NCBI GenBank assembly: GCA_004154925.1
Contig: QJNS01000280.1
Location: 1-64,000 of the forward strand
Direction: 5' to 3'
Length of the DNA stretch: 64,000 nucleotides
Source: Monosporascus cannonballus
Lineage: Eukaryota; Ascomycota; Sordariomycetes; Xylariales
In this document: positions 22,818 to 36,137 of the stretch, in pieces
Numbering within the stretch: the stretch's first letter is position 1
How the letters are laid out: each line of letters starts with the position of its first letter
The notes under the pieces: generated by a model
The model's database searches: none
Told to the model about the DNA's origin: nothing
Seen by the model: only the letters and a program-made list of their open reading frames with translations
Position numbers and translations under genes: made by a program

Positions 22818-24270
22818 TTATTAAAATCAGACTTTATTTTGAAGATTGTGGCTGCGTCTGCGGCGCAACTGTGGCTAAGTAACTTTTAGTACTACGGTAA
22901 TCTAATTCGTAATGGATCTACAAAAATAACAAAACCTTTACATTAAGATCTATTATTAAGTTGTGATTTTTTAATTTCATTTTATACTTTTTTGTATAAA
23001 TTCTTTAAAAATCTTCTTTAAAAATTCGTAAATAAAATAATAATAACATTTTATTATGAAAAAGAATTATAAATATATAACGTTTTTAAACAGCTTTTTA
23101 ACCGTATATATAACTTTTTAATTAGGGCTAATTTAATAAAAATATTAAGAATAGAGTATGCTTTTGGTTTTATATGTATTTTTAACCCAAAACGCGTTTA
23201 TAATTATAATAATATAATTACTGTAAATAATATTTTGAATATATTATTTTAAAATGATTTAAAATAAAAAATATACATAATTATATTTTAATCTATATAA
23301 AGTATAATATAATAACAATAACTCGTATAAATAAAATAATTATTAAATAAATTTTTCTTACATTAAATATATTAAAAAATTAGATCTATAATAACGTAAC
23401 CGGAAATTAGTTAATTGTAACTAGTAAAGGTATTAGGGTTATTTATTTTTTCAAATTTAAATTTAATTGTACTGGTTTTAATTTTAACTTTAAAAAATTT
23501 AAAAGGTTTATATATATATGTATTAAATTATATTTAACAGGTATATTAAATATTTCTTTTTTAGTTTTAAATTGAGTATATTATAATTATACAAATAATT
23601 TAAATTTGATTATTTTTAGCTTTTCTAATAATTACGACACAACAATACTAATCCGTGTAAATAAAAATATAATTAAATAAATCTTTATATTAAATAAATT
23701 TTAAATAATATATGGTGAATTAATATTAACTGTATTTATATTATCGTAAATATAAAAACGTTAGAGATAATATATTTATCGAATTTTAACTTAATTACAT
23801 TAATTTTAAAGTTTATTGAAGAATTCAAAAATATATATATATATAAATTTATATTCATTTTATGTTGAAAATACCAAATTTATTTCGATTTAAATTAATT
23901 GTAAAATTAAAAAAGAACTTTTAAGAAAATATTTACAACAAAAACGGTTTTTTATAATTTGAATTTAGGCCTCGTGAGTTCGTTGTAAGAACATAATATT
24001 TAATTAGTTAATTTTAACGGCTTAGCGTAATATATAAAAGTATATCAAAAATAGAAACGAGCAAGCAGAGGCCTGAGCTAGCTAAGATAAGACATCAGTT
24101 GCGTTGTTATATTCAGCTAGTCGCAGTCGCTTTCGCAACGCGTACAATCTTTGTGTAATCTAGTAACAGAATATATATATTTTAATTAAAAGGTAGTTTT
24201 TTCGTATTTAGTATAGTAAAGCATATCGAGTTATTTAATACATCTCTTCAGTTTTTTAAAGAATTTAAAA
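22818..24270 (+). repeat. Dispersed repeat R1, copy 1
   Basis: Matches 34035-35430 in the same orientation, in patches: TTATTAAAATCAG then AGGTTGT-like sequence at the start, a GATCTACAAAAA block, a TATAACTTT block, and a better-kept end with GCCTCGTGAGTTCGTT, GAAACGAGC and GGCCTGAGCTAGCT. The end block (23960-24160) is less AT-rich than its surroundings. No coding frame is visible. It could be an old LTR, a non-autonomous DNA element or a segmental duplicate. It starts about 45 bp beyond the pogo end. Confidence 0.5.
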
Positions 24271-24492
24271 GGTTAACTATTTTTTAAATTTATTTATTTA
24301 TATTTAAAATTATTGTAAAATAGTTTATTATTATTTAAATTTTTATATTATTTATTAATTTTAATTATTACCTAAAATATTTAAAGTTCTTTGCTAAAAG
24401 AATTTTATTATTTAACGTATTAATATATGATTTCTAAAAACTTAATTTAAATTAATGTATATTTTCTTGTCTTGGCTTTAGAAATCATAATT

Positions 24493-24698
24493 TGTAAGAA
24501 TACAGCTCTTATAAGGATGAGGCTGGTAACCGACCAGCTATCGATTAGCTACTAACTTATTTATTAATATAAATCTACCATCTGCCAGCTAATACAAAAT
24601 GCCAGATAAAAATAACTTAATATATTTATTTCTTGGAATATGCGTTATAACTGGTCGAAAATTACCTTATCCAGCTTATAGTTATTTATTATCTTATA
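24493..24698 (+). repeat. 5' LTR of E4
   Basis: 206 bp, starting TGTAAGAATACAGC and ending CTTATA (mutated from CA). The central block has GCTGGTAACCGACCAGC, an inverted repeat. It aligns without gaps to 31670-31875; most differences are C/T or G/A. Confidence 0.88.
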
Positions 24699-26699
24699 AC
24701 TTTTCTCTTTATTATAAAAGATAACGCGATAATTATTAAAAGTAAAATTCGCTGATTATAAAATAAACTTAAGTTATTAATCGAAAAAACCGCTAATCGG
24801 AACTTAATTGATAAACGATCGATCACAATATGGAAATAGGTAAAAAAGCTTATAACGAAACCTTAACGGGCAAAAAACCATGGTTTCCGGGATCCCAAAT
24901 CACCTTATATATATAATAAAAATACGTTCCGATAACCGTCAACTAAACGATCGGAAAACGGGCATAATATAATAATCGCGTCCCGAAATTTAAAGTAAAA
25001 AAAAATTAAGCCCTTTAATAAAAACCAAATTTTAAAAATTATCCGTTGACAAAATATATAATATTCGGAATTATTATAATAATTAGCCGAATAATAAATA
25101 ATAATATATATTAGAAAAAATAAAACTGTACAGGTTAATTATAATATTGTTATAAAAACTTAAAGGCGATAAACAAATATTACGTTATAATTACCCAAAG
25201 TTTTCCGAACGCGAGTAAATTAAAAAAAGATTAATTAAACTTTATTACAGAAATTTTCGTCGGAAAGTTAAAGCGAAATACCTTTACCTATATCTAATAG
25301 GCTATAAGCCATATAAACGTTTTTATTACAAATGTTTAATAATTATATTGTGTTATATTTAATTATTATAATTACCAAAAAAATTAAAAATAGAAAATTT
25401 ATAAATTTTTATCAGAAACAATTATATAAATCTTTATTTTCTCGATAAAGCATATAAAGAATAATTTATAGAGTTATAATAATAATCCGATTAATCGTTA
25501 TTAAATTTTTACGTTAAATAAAAATTCTTAATTTATAAAATAAAGCTTACGAATATTCTTAACCCGGAAAATATTAAAAATAATAAACATTTTTCTTTTA
25601 ATTATTTTTACAAATTAATATTAACGTTGCGAAATATCTTATTACGAAAAAACGTTAAATTAAACCAAATTAGTAACGTAATAAATAAGGTAAAATACTG
25701 CTAAAATGCTTAAAAAAGCGAAAAAAAAACCGATTATTTTTCGCTAAAAATATAAACAAAAATAAACGATCTTATTTTAATATTTTCGGGAAACAAAATT
25801 CCTGAAGCAAATTAAAAATACCGAAAAGGAATAATAAGGACCGTAAGCGTTTTTATATTTGGAAAGCAAATAAGCGCTAATTTAATTCCGATTAGAACAA
25901 ATTTATATAACTTCATACTCTTAATTTAAATAAGAGTTTATTTAAATATTATAATTATAAGAAATGAAGTTATAAAAACGTAAATTACAAATTAAAAAAG
26001 GATATAAAAACCTTATTATTCCGGCTATACGGAAACCGATTTCCGAAAACCGCATAAATCGTTAAAATATATAATAATAAATTAGATTAATTCCTAGATA
26101 TAAATCTCAAAAAAGCCGGAATAAGTATATACGTCTAAGTTAGTTCGATTAATAATTACAAAACGGTTAAAACAAAACGGCTTTTTTAAAAAAGGGCATT
26201 TATTAAAAAAAGTACGGGAAATATAGCAATATAAATAAATATGAATACCGGAATATAGGTAAATATTATAAGCAGAAACTTATCGAGAAAATTAATTTCT
26301 AATTAATTTCCGTAAATATTTCTGGCTTTATCGACGTTAACAGCACGTATATCAAATATTATAGGGCTTACGAAATTTCTATTAACATAATAAATAATAA
26401 TGAAAACGAACGAGAATTTAAGCAAATTTATTTTGTAATACGCTGTAATCGGAAAACGCTTAAATTCTTATTATTTAAACTCGGAATAAATAAATTAAAT
26501 ATTTTGTTAAATATAATTATATATTAATAATTATACACACCGTTATAAATAGTTAATAAGTAAAAAATCGTAAATTTAACGCGTTTCGGTAAGCAATTTT
26601 ATACCGTTAATTTAATAAATTTAGTCGAAAAATTAAATATCCTAGAATTCGAGAAATAACAAAAACGAACATTAACGGACCTCCTTATATACCTAAAGA

Positions 26700-27900
26700 A
26701 TTTGAGGCGAATATATTTCGAAAAAACAATAAAACAATACTTTAATTCTTAAGAGCAAATTATAAAATAAATTTAATCTTAAAGAAAACGCCTTTATCCG
26801 ATTTAATTTACCTTATTTCGGAAGCTTAAAAATACATTCGAAAAATATGTTCGAAAAAACCTAAAAGCAAACCAAATACGTTATTCGAAAACGGACGTAA
26901 AATACTAATATTATTTATACTTAAAGAAATGGTAATTTTTAATAATACGTTAATTATAAAAGGCTAAATCGGATAACAATAAAAAACTAATACTTTTTAC
27001 CGTTAATTATAAAAGTAATAAATTGTTTAAAGTTAATTACGTTTTTTTCGAAAATTAATTTTAAAAATATTTATTACTGTATTAGAATTAAAAAACGCGT
27101 TTAATAAAAAATTGTTTTCCGAATACGGTACGGGTAATTTAAATATACGATTATATTATTTGGTCTTATTAATACGTTAATTATATCTTAATGTTATATA
27201 TATAAAATATTAATTATATTAATTAACTATATATACGTAATAGATTTAGATAATATAATTATTTATTTAAATAACGAAATATATATGCAAAATATTTTTT
27301 AATTAATTTACAAAGGGCTATTATATTATTAATTATTTATTAAAACGTTTAAATACGAATATTGTTTAAAAAATAAAATTCGTAAAATTTATAATTAATA
27401 TTAACGATTTAAAAATAAACCACCGACGGGTCGATATTGTCGAAATATAGCTAAAACCAAAATTAATTTATAATATTTAAATATTTTTTGGATTTATGGA
27501 TTTTTATTGAAAATTTATCGCCTATTATTTACGTATTACCGAACTTATTATTAGGTTTTTTTTAAAAAAAACACGAGGCAAAGGTAAAATAACAAAATTT
27601 CGATAACCTGAAAACATTAAAAAACGGTCCGAAATTTAAAAAATACTTTTTAATCGGTAATTATTTTCCGATATTAGGATAATACCAAAAACATTAAGCT
27701 TAAAATAAACGTTTTAATAAAAACTATATTAAAAATACTTTTATAAAAATACAAAGAATATTAACGTCTAATCATATATTAATTATAAAAATTAAATCCA
27801 ACCGAGAAAAGGTAAATTATAACGTATAAAGAATTATTAATGATTATAAAAAACTTAAATATTAATAGTAATACCTTTAGAATACGGAAAAAGGTTTTCT
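26700..27900 (+). pseudogene. E4 reverse transcriptase region
   Basis: Plus-strand RT. The catalytic strand reads INYIYVIDLDNIIIYLNNE, with the LDN at 27246-27254 replacing LDD (GAT or GAC to AAT), so the polymerase is dead. About 220 bp on, HRRVDIVExxLKPK then YNIQIFFGF and DFYxKFIAYY (27420-27550) match the segment after the palm in gypsy RT, usually F-L-G-F-x-N-F-Y-R-R-F-I. Gag should lie upstream at about 24800-26000 and RNase H/integrase downstream to about 29800, but I could not fix domain limits there. Confidence 0.7.
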
Positions 27901-29849
27901 AATATTTACCGATTATATAATGTTAAAGAATATAGTAAAAACGCCGGCGTATAATTTTTAAAAAAATTAACTTAATAAATTTATCATTTTACGTAATTTA
28001 ATTTTAAAATCTAATACCGATCGAACGCCACCAACCCGGCAAATAAGCTATTTAGACGCCCGGATTATATATTAAGAGAAATCGCATATAGAAACGTAAT
28101 CCTTATATTATCCAAAAAATTCGGATTTGCGAATAATATGACGGAAAAGGTACGGAAAATAATCGTAAATAAATAACGCAATTAAAAACTTTACAAAAAA
28201 GCAAAAGGCCTTATAAAAATAACCTAAATTCTATTTATTACAGGATTTTCAGATACATTTTAAATAAAGGAAATTTAAATAGTTATTATTTACCTAAAAA
28301 AAACAAAACGTTTTCGTTATATAATTATGAGAAACTTTCGAAAAAATAAATAAATAAACTATATATTTGTTAAATTTATCGTTTATAAATAATAATATAG
28401 GTTCGAATTGTAATAATAATATAATTAACGGCTAAATAATAATAATTATAAATTATAACCGTATTATAATTAAATTTCGAAAACTTTTAAAAAAATAAAA
28501 TTAATATTAAGATTATTATTTATAAATAATACTTTTTATATTCTTTAATAATAAAGTTATTTAAGAATAAAACGGTATAATAGCCAAAAATTTCCCAATA
28601 AATTTACAATTAGGTATAAAAGTTATAAATTAAAAACTTAAATATTATAAAATTAATACAGATAATTAAATACTAAGCCGGAATAAAAAGAAAATATTTC
28701 TTAAATCTAAATAAGATTTTACATTATCAAGATAAAATCGTAATCGCGTTATAAAACATTTTACCGAAATAACTAATTAATTAATATTATAATAATTTAA
28801 AGGCAAAATATATAAAATATATCCGTACGTTACAATTAATAATTAGAAAATATTATTAAGAAAATATAACGAATAATATCCGAAAATATATTAAATAATA
28901 TCCAAATTACTAAACCATAATAAAATTACGTTATAAAATATGTAAATAATTATAGTCCTTGTTATTATTTAAATAGTTTTTCCAAAAAGTTTCGTTAAAT
29001 TTTATTATAGAATTTGCTAAAAGTCTAAGGTTAAACGGATTAAAACATAACGTAATTCTGGTAATCGTCAACCGTTTTAAGAAATTAAAATTATTTATTC
29101 CTATAATTAAAACTTTATTCGTAATTAAATTAGTCCGATTATTTTATAATAAAGTTAATTATAAATTGGGTACGTTCATCGGAATTATTAATAATATAAT
29201 TAATTATTAAAGAATTGATTTTAAGCGAAATTTCGTAAAAAATAAAAAAGAAAACGGCAAATATTGACCGTTTATTATGTGGAAAATAATAAATAAACGA
29301 AACATATTTATTAAATTTTAAATTATTATTTCCGTAATTACGTTAATAAATATTAAGATAATTAAATAAAATTGTTACAAAATATAAACTAAATATATAA
29401 TAATATATAAAACACATTTACCGACTGCTTTCCGTTCGAAGTCTAAATATAAGCATTATCTAAAAATAATAAAGTACTTTTTATAAAGATTTAAAAAATA
29501 AATATTAGAAATTAAAAGACGTTTCCAAAAACCAACGGTTATTTATTAAATAATATACGAATATTAGAAAAAAATAATAGCAACCCAAAAAAAGTATTAT
29601 AATTAATATTTTATATTTATGGAACTTTAATTAGAACAGTAAATAAATGTACTGATTAAAACATTTAAATTGAAAATTAAAAATTTATATTTTCTTGTAA
29701 TCGAAGCATAATTAAAAAGCGAAAGAATTTCCAAATATATAAAGTAATCTTTTTTATTAAATATTAACTAATATATAATATATTTTTAATATCCTTATTA
29801 AAATTATAACATAACCGAAAACCGAGTAACGTTTAAATAGTATTACCGG

Positions 29850-31669
29850 ATTTAATAAAAAAAATAAAAAAATAAAAAAATAAAAAAAAATAAAGAACAA
29901 AACATATCGTTTATTACCGAAATAACCTAAAATAACGTAAATATTTAATTAACTAAAAAACTTGGCCTGCCGAATATAATACGTAAAAACCCCGAAAATA
30001 TCTTAAATATGCGTTTAATATATTATAACGTTATAAAAGAAAAAATTTAAATGCGTATATAAAAAATAAGATAACCCAAAAACCGTAAAGTAATACTAAT
30101 CTCATCTGAAATTAATCGGCTAATAATTATCAAAATTATAAAAAATAGTTTTAAGCAAAATACAAATATTAATCTTAAAATATTACTTAATTATATAATT
30201 ATTTTAAATTTTAGATAAATAATTACTTTACTATATGTTTATTAAAAACTTATAAATAACGTAGCAATATTAAATTTTTATTTCGAAGATAAGAATTGGC
30301 GTTTAATTATTAGCTTTTACGTTATTTTAGCTCTTAATAAATGTATTAAAATAATTAATATAGAATTTTCGAAAAATAATTAAAAAATTTATAACGACAA
30401 AGAAAATATATTTATTAAATATATTAAACGGAAAACCAGAAAAAGATTAAAATATTTTATTTTTTACGAACAATAAGGCCTAAATAACAGGAATATAATT
30501 TATTATGAATTAAGAATAAAACATTATTTTTAAAACATTTGATATATTTAAGTGTAATAATAATTGTGCCGAGTAAAACTGTTTTTTAATTATAGTTATT
30601 AATAGGTTTTAAAACTTTATTAAAACGTTAAATAACGAGCAGAAAATATTCGTAAATAAAAAATATAACTATATAACGGTTTTCGAAAATCGTTTTATTT
30701 GTAATAATACCTTAAAATTACGCCTAATCGGGAATAAATTACGAAATAATAAAAAAACAGTAATATTTATAAAAAGATCGTAAATTTACAAATTCATAAA
30801 ACGGCGTTAAAACTGGATTTCTGTAATTATAACGAATAATTAGAAATCGACTTTAATTATATTAATAAAAATAACATTGCTTATTAATAATTATAATAAA
30901 GGCGAATTCGGCTTTATAAAAGTCGTTAAATCGATAATCGATCGCAATTACGTCGGAACGTTCGTATTAAGTATTCGTAATACGAATTTTCTCGAATTCG
31001 TTAATTAATTCCTAATTATTAATACCAAATTAAAAAATTATTTAAATAGTATTTCTAAGAATAATCGAAATTTGAATGAAAATTAAATAACGATATTAAT
31101 AATATTAAAAATAATTATTGACGATATAATTTAAAACATACGGAATTTAAATGTAAATCGTACGATAATCGAAATAATATTATATTACATAAATATAATA
31201 CGGCTTATTACTGCTTGTAATAGGATTAATATTTATTTTACTATCGATATTAAAAAGAATAATGCTAAAAAATGTCCTAATCCTTTTTAATATCAAAATA
31301 TTCTTTTTTTAGAAGTCCTTACTGGAAAACAATATAGCAAACGGAAATAATATATAAAATAAAGGGAAAAAACGAAATAAAAATAAAGAAAAACGGGAAA
31401 TCAAATGGAACGCGTATGTAAAAAAAAGAAATAAAGATATATATATAAAGAAAAGCAAAATAAATAAAAAAGATTAAAAACAGATTATAATAAGGAATTA
31501 AACGGAACATAATTAATTACGTAACATAATATGCATTAATTATTACGGAAATTACTTATAATATAATTAACGGTAAATCATCAGCAAATATACGTAACCA
31601 GATTTATAAAATATATTATGTTAAATTAAGAATATTATTATTAAAATTTATTAACTTTTAAAAAATAAT
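29850..31669 (+). other. 3' interior of E4, unidentified coding-like sequence
   Basis: Begins with an A-rich simple repeat (29857-29895, units of A4-8 then T). Plus-strand reading gives coding-like stretches with TAA/TAG stops, such as CVYKKxDNPKTVK near 30050 and a very Lys-rich stretch at 31340-31480 (KRKxYIKxREKTK, QMERVCKKKK, YKEKQNK). I recognise no domain. It may be an accessory gene of E4 or another decayed insertion. The minus frame 31319-31510 is an AT-composition artefact. Confidence 0.3.
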
Positions 31670-31875
31670 TATAAAAATATAACCTTTATAAGAATAAAGC
31701 TAATAATTAACTAATTATCGATTTATTACTAACTTACTTGTTAAAATAAATCCATTATTTTACAGCTAATAGGAAACGCTAAATGGAAATAACCTAAGAT
31801 ATTTATTTCTTGGAATTTGCTTTATAATTGGTCGGAGATCATCTTACTCAGCTTATAGTTGTCTATTATTTTACA
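31670..31875 (+). repeat. 3' LTR of E4
   Basis: 206 bp, starting TATAAAAATATAACC (TG mutated to TA) and ending TTTACA, followed by the TAATT target duplication. It is more heavily mutated than the 5' copy in its first half. Confidence 0.88.
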
Positions 31876-31880
31876 TAATT

Positions 31881-34034
31881 ATATATATTAAAATGTTGCA
31901 ATATTGATATTTAATTTTGAAATTAGTAATTTATACATTTAATATTTCCAGCTTCAATTTAAGTTTTAGTGTTTTGGTTAATCGAAAAGTAAAAAAGCTT
32001 TTTGTATAATTTGAATAAAAACAAAAATTGTATTTTATTTATTTATATAATATTCCCTCATTTTCTCACCTAACTTTAAAATATACATTTTAAAAATGTT
32101 TTATTTAATTTTGTTATATATAAATAAAAAATATAGTTTTATTTATATATTATTTTTTTCTACGAAATTGTAGGTTTTATACATTTATTTATTTATTAAG
32201 ATAACTGATATTTAAATTTAAATAATATGGTATAAATTACGAATTAAAAAATACTATATCATAAATAGTAATTATTATACGTATTTTGTTAGAAAAAAGT
32301 ATCAATTAATTAAATTTAAAAATCTGAATAGAAATTGAACAATAATTAAAAATAATTATTATAATAATTTTAAAAACTTTGTTTACATATTTTTAGAAAT
32401 ATATTTATTTATGTATTTATATATTATAATAATGTCATATAACGTTTTCTAAAATGTAATTGTTAATATTTTTAATATAAACGAAATTAAATGATTTGAT
32501 TTTTTTGTAATACATTTTGTTTATTGAATTTATTAAACGACTTATCAAATAGAACCAGAATTCCTTAATAATATATAAATATATTATTGTTAAAGTTGAA
32601 AAAGTACATTTTTAATATATAAATAAAACTTTTTAAATATTATAATAGTAATTTCTTAAACCATAATACGGCCTTTTAATTAATTAAAATTTATTATAAT
32701 AGAAATTATTTATTAATATTTAGATATATATGTTATTAAAAATTACAAAAATAAACACCGTTATAAGTTTATATTATTTAAATTTTTAAATAAAATTAAT
32801 TCATTATAAACGTTAATAGTTGCAAACTCTTTTTAGTATATATACATACATATATATATATATATATATAGTATATTATATTTTAAAATTACTACCTTTT
32901 ATATATCATATATTATAATATATACTTATATTATTAATTTCTTTTATATTTAAAAATATACAATATTTTATACTGTTATAAGTTTATAACTATATTCTTT
33001 TCATTGTTTTAAAAACGTTTTTAATAGATATATATGTAATTTTAAGTAAGCTTAGAAGTACATCAATGAAGTATAATTATATATTTTATTATACAAATTA
33101 AAAACTATTTGTAACATTAATAAACTGTACATTTTGTATATAAATCAATATATATTTTAAGTTATGATTTTCTTTAAATTTCTTTATTTTATAAGCGTTT
33201 AGAAAATTATAAGCTAGATAAGAAATATATCGCAAGAAAACCTTTAATTATGATGTGTTTGTGAACACTATTTAGATTGAATAATATAATAAAAACTAAC
33301 AATAATTTACTATTTTATTAAGATAATAATTGATATTATAAGAAAAGTAAACAATAAAAGAAACAATTTAAAAATAAATATAATTTAAATATAACAGTTA
33401 TAAAAATATCCTTAAAATTTTATGAGTATATATTGCTTATTTTACATTGTTAGTGTTAAAATTGTTCATGGTTTATATATATATATAAACGGAAGTTTAA
33501 TTTAATAAGTATAAATATTTTTAAAACGGGTTTTTAACACATTTTCATTACTATTTAAAATTTCATTTAAAATCTCTATATTTGTGAAATTAAAATAACT
33601 ATTGATTAAATTACGCGTCTCAAAAAATATTAATTTTAATTATAATATAAATTTCATAAATATATATCTCGAAGAAAAATTATCAAAATGTAACATTTAT
33701 AATTACTACACTATTTTAATATATTTAACAGAAACTATACAATTTATATAAAGTTTGCTAAAATAAAACGTATTTGAACGTTTATATACATAGATATATT
33801 ATTATTGTTAAAGCATATTTAATTAATGAAAGAAGTAATTTAATTTTATTTTTTATTATTTTCGTTTATAATAACCAAATATATATATATATAAATATAT
33901 AATACGAAATATTATAATTTAAAATTAAAAAACCATTTATAGAATACTTTTAAAATATATAAACATTTCGAATTTTGTAATTGTATTTAATTATTAGTAA
34001 AATATTATGATGTAATAGACTAAAGCCTTTTGCT
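31881..34034. other. Ultra-AT-rich sequence without recognisable content
   Basis: Dominated by A/T runs, with very few CpG left compared with the neighbouring retrotransposons. Contains a TA simple repeat at about 32849-32871 and a perfect AT palindrome GTTTATATATATATATAAAC-like at about 33472-33492. No gene seen. Confidence 0.6.
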
Positions 34035-34439
34035 TTATTAAAATCAGGCTGTATTTTAAAGGTTGTAACTGTGCCTATAATATAGCTATGGCTAAGGCTT
34101 TCAAAAATTTGTATTCTTGCGTACCGACTCATAAAAATTCTATAAAAAGATCTACAAAAACATAAAATCTTCAAAGTAAGACCTAATAATAAGTTATAAA
34201 TTTTTAAGCTAGTTTTGAGCAGTTCTATATAAATTTGTAAAAGCTTTTTTTTAAAACTCCGAAATATAATAATAATAAAAATAATTAGAAAATAACAGAA
34301 ACCAATATTATATATAGCTTTAAAACAGCTTCTTAAGCATACATATAACTTTCCAATCGGGGCGGGTTTGGCAGAGATATTAAAAATAAGTTAAAATTTT
34401 CGTTCTAAGCAAACCTCTTATCCGGAACGCCCTTATGTC

Positions 34440-34559
34440 TGCGACGCAACAACCACAACTCGTACGGCCTAGAACATGGCTAGACGGGCTTCTCCTATAT
34501 TAAATTACCCTTAGAAGGACCATGGAAAAATATTCCGACAGGTAGTTGTTACGTCGCAG
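34440..34559. repeat. 120-bp unit with 15-bp terminal inverted repeats
   Basis: Starts CTGCGACGCAACAAC and ends GTTGTTACGTCGCAG; these are reverse complements with one mismatch, a C-to-T/G-to-A type change. A diverged tandem partner follows at about 34598-34737 (CGTACGGCC and ACGG blocks shared). It could be a miniature inverted-repeat element or a structured part of R1. Confidence 0.5.
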
Positions 34560-35074
34560 CTATAAGAGCGTTTCGAACTTAATTGATCCCAACTTTCTCA
34601 TAGCTACGACATAATAACCATAATCCGTACGGCCAAAAAAATTAATAGACGGATATTTCGCATATAAAATATAGTAGGGAAGCCCGGTGTACAATAATGC
34701 GACCGGTAATTGTGCTATCGCAATCATAAAAGCGTTGTGGTCGCCCATTTTCCAGACCTTAATTCAGCTATATTAGCTGTAATTTTTATCAAAAAAATTA
34801 AAAACAATTCTTATACATATATTAACTTATATTCGACGCGTATATCGAACGTTGCAGACTTGTATAATTTAATTTATACAACGGAAAACTTTTATTTAGA
34901 TTAATCTTTTAATTTTTTTTTAGAAAAAAGTTGATAATTTAAATAGCAATATCTAGAAGGAATCCAAGCCTCGCTAGCTCGTTACGGGGAATACGGCATT
35001 TAATTAGTTAAAAAAAGAGCACATGAATACATCGAAACGAGCTAGAAAGGCCTAAGCTAGTTGAGGTAAAACGC

Positions 35075-35391
35075 TTCTAGAAATGGTCGCGATAAAAAGC
35101 GGCTAAGAAACCAAGTGGGTCAGGCTATGTAATAGATCACCAATTCACTAATAGTGAGCCAGTGAGCAGGATTACCAACTTACTAATAGTAAGCCAGTAA
35201 GCCGGTGTAGATATATACATTTGTTAAAACTATAATTATATAATATCAACTTATAATATAATTTCGTTACCTAAAATATTCTTAGTATTATAAAATATAA
35301 TTAAGTTATTCTATTACTTAGATTTCTACAACACTTTTGCTAATATAAACTTATACAACTTAGGTTTAATAATTGATTAAACTTTTAGCTA
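35075..35391 (+). repeat. Solo LTR related to the E1/E2 family
   Basis: Matches the E2 LTR over its length: GGCTAAGAAACCAAGTGGG corresponds to GACTAAGCCATGTGGG, and the 3' part has ATTACTTAGATTTCTACA then GGTTTAATAATTGATTAAAC. There is no interior next to it. Its U3 has a tandem pair of 35-bp units (35136-35170, 35171-35205), each with a palindrome, replacing the 36-bp units of E2. The 5' limit is uncertain by about 20 bp. Confidence 0.7.
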
Positions 35392-36044
35392 TTAAATTAA
35401 ACTTTTTGATCTTATTTCTTCAGTTCTTTTAAAAATATAAAAATATATTAGACACAATATTTCAAATACAATTTATATATTTATTATAAACGAATATTAC
35501 GAATTTAAAAATGTTTTAATTATTTATCGAAATTTAAAACAACGATAATTATTTATGAATTTAATTAACTCTATTTAAATGTATAACGTAATGACTTTGT
35601 AATTTTTAATTTATTTTGAATTTAATATGCAGCTTCATAAAACCTTTTAATATTATTTTTATACTAAATAAAAATTAAATAATATTTTTAAAATGTAAAG
35701 TATTTATATATAAATATATTTATATATTAACATTACTAGATAAAATGTTTCATAATTTTTAAGTTAATATTAATTTAATAAATAATTAATATTAAATAGA
35801 ATGTTTTATATTAATATTTCAGATAAAATATTATATATATCTAATTATTAATATTATATTCTAATAATCGTTAAAATAAGAGTAAATTAGGAATATAAAG
35901 TATATTTCTATATAAGCTATATTTCTTAAACTAAGCTAAATACATGGTAATATATTATATATTATATTTATAAAATCAATATTATATCAAACTATTTCCA
36001 ATACGATAAATATTTAATAATATTTAAAGTTAAGATATATTATA

Positions 36045-36137
36045 TCTTAGTCTCGTAAAGCCTTACTTTAAAGCCGAATGTGTAGTTGTTAACAAGCTTC
36101 GACTTTAATAAATTTTATACTTGCTAGCTAGTTTAAC
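36045..36137 (+). repeat. Dispersed repeat R2, copy 1, interrupted by E2
   Basis: Shares AAAGCCGA, GTAGTTGTTA, CAAGCT, GACT and TTGCTRGCTA blocks in order with 47935-48020. E2 is inserted at its right side, so the match probably continued across 42852 (ACAAGGTCT versus ACAGAGTTT). No coding content; identity unknown. Confidence 0.5.

Larger units (their letters stand above)
24493..31875 (+). mobile_element. Ty3/gypsy retrotransposon E4, RIP-inactivated
   Basis: Two LTRs of exactly 206 bp with a perfect target duplication TAATT (24488-24492, 31876-31880). The 6.97-kb interior is plus-sense; RT and the region after it are recognisable near 27220-27560. It is a different family from E1/E2 and E3: shorter LTRs, and no chromodomain seen. 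Mutation is heavier than in E3, and RT has lost an Asp. Confidence 0.88.
34035..35430 (+). repeat. Dispersed repeat R1, copy 2, containing a solo LTR
   Basis: Second copy of the repeat at 22818-24270. It differs by holding a less mutated block (34340-34760) with two diverged tandem units (34440-34570 and 34598-34737) and by a solo LTR inserted near its end (about 35075-35391). After the LTR the R1 match resumes with TTATTTCTTCAGTTC, which corresponds to ACATCTCTTCAGTTT in copy 1. Confidence 0.5.

Noticed and set aside
31319..31510. 63-codon Phe/Ile/Tyr-rich minus frame, membrane-like
   Set aside because: Translation of AT-rich DNA opposite a Lys-rich plus-strand stretch; composition artefact.
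32849..33492. TA simple repeats and an AT palindrome
   Set aside because: Expected by chance in DNA of this composition; no evidence for an origin or a structured RNA.
34560..34904. Frames 34560-34748 (minus) and 34710-34904 (plus)
   Set aside because: They span the tandem units of repeat R1, overlap each other and carry no family features.
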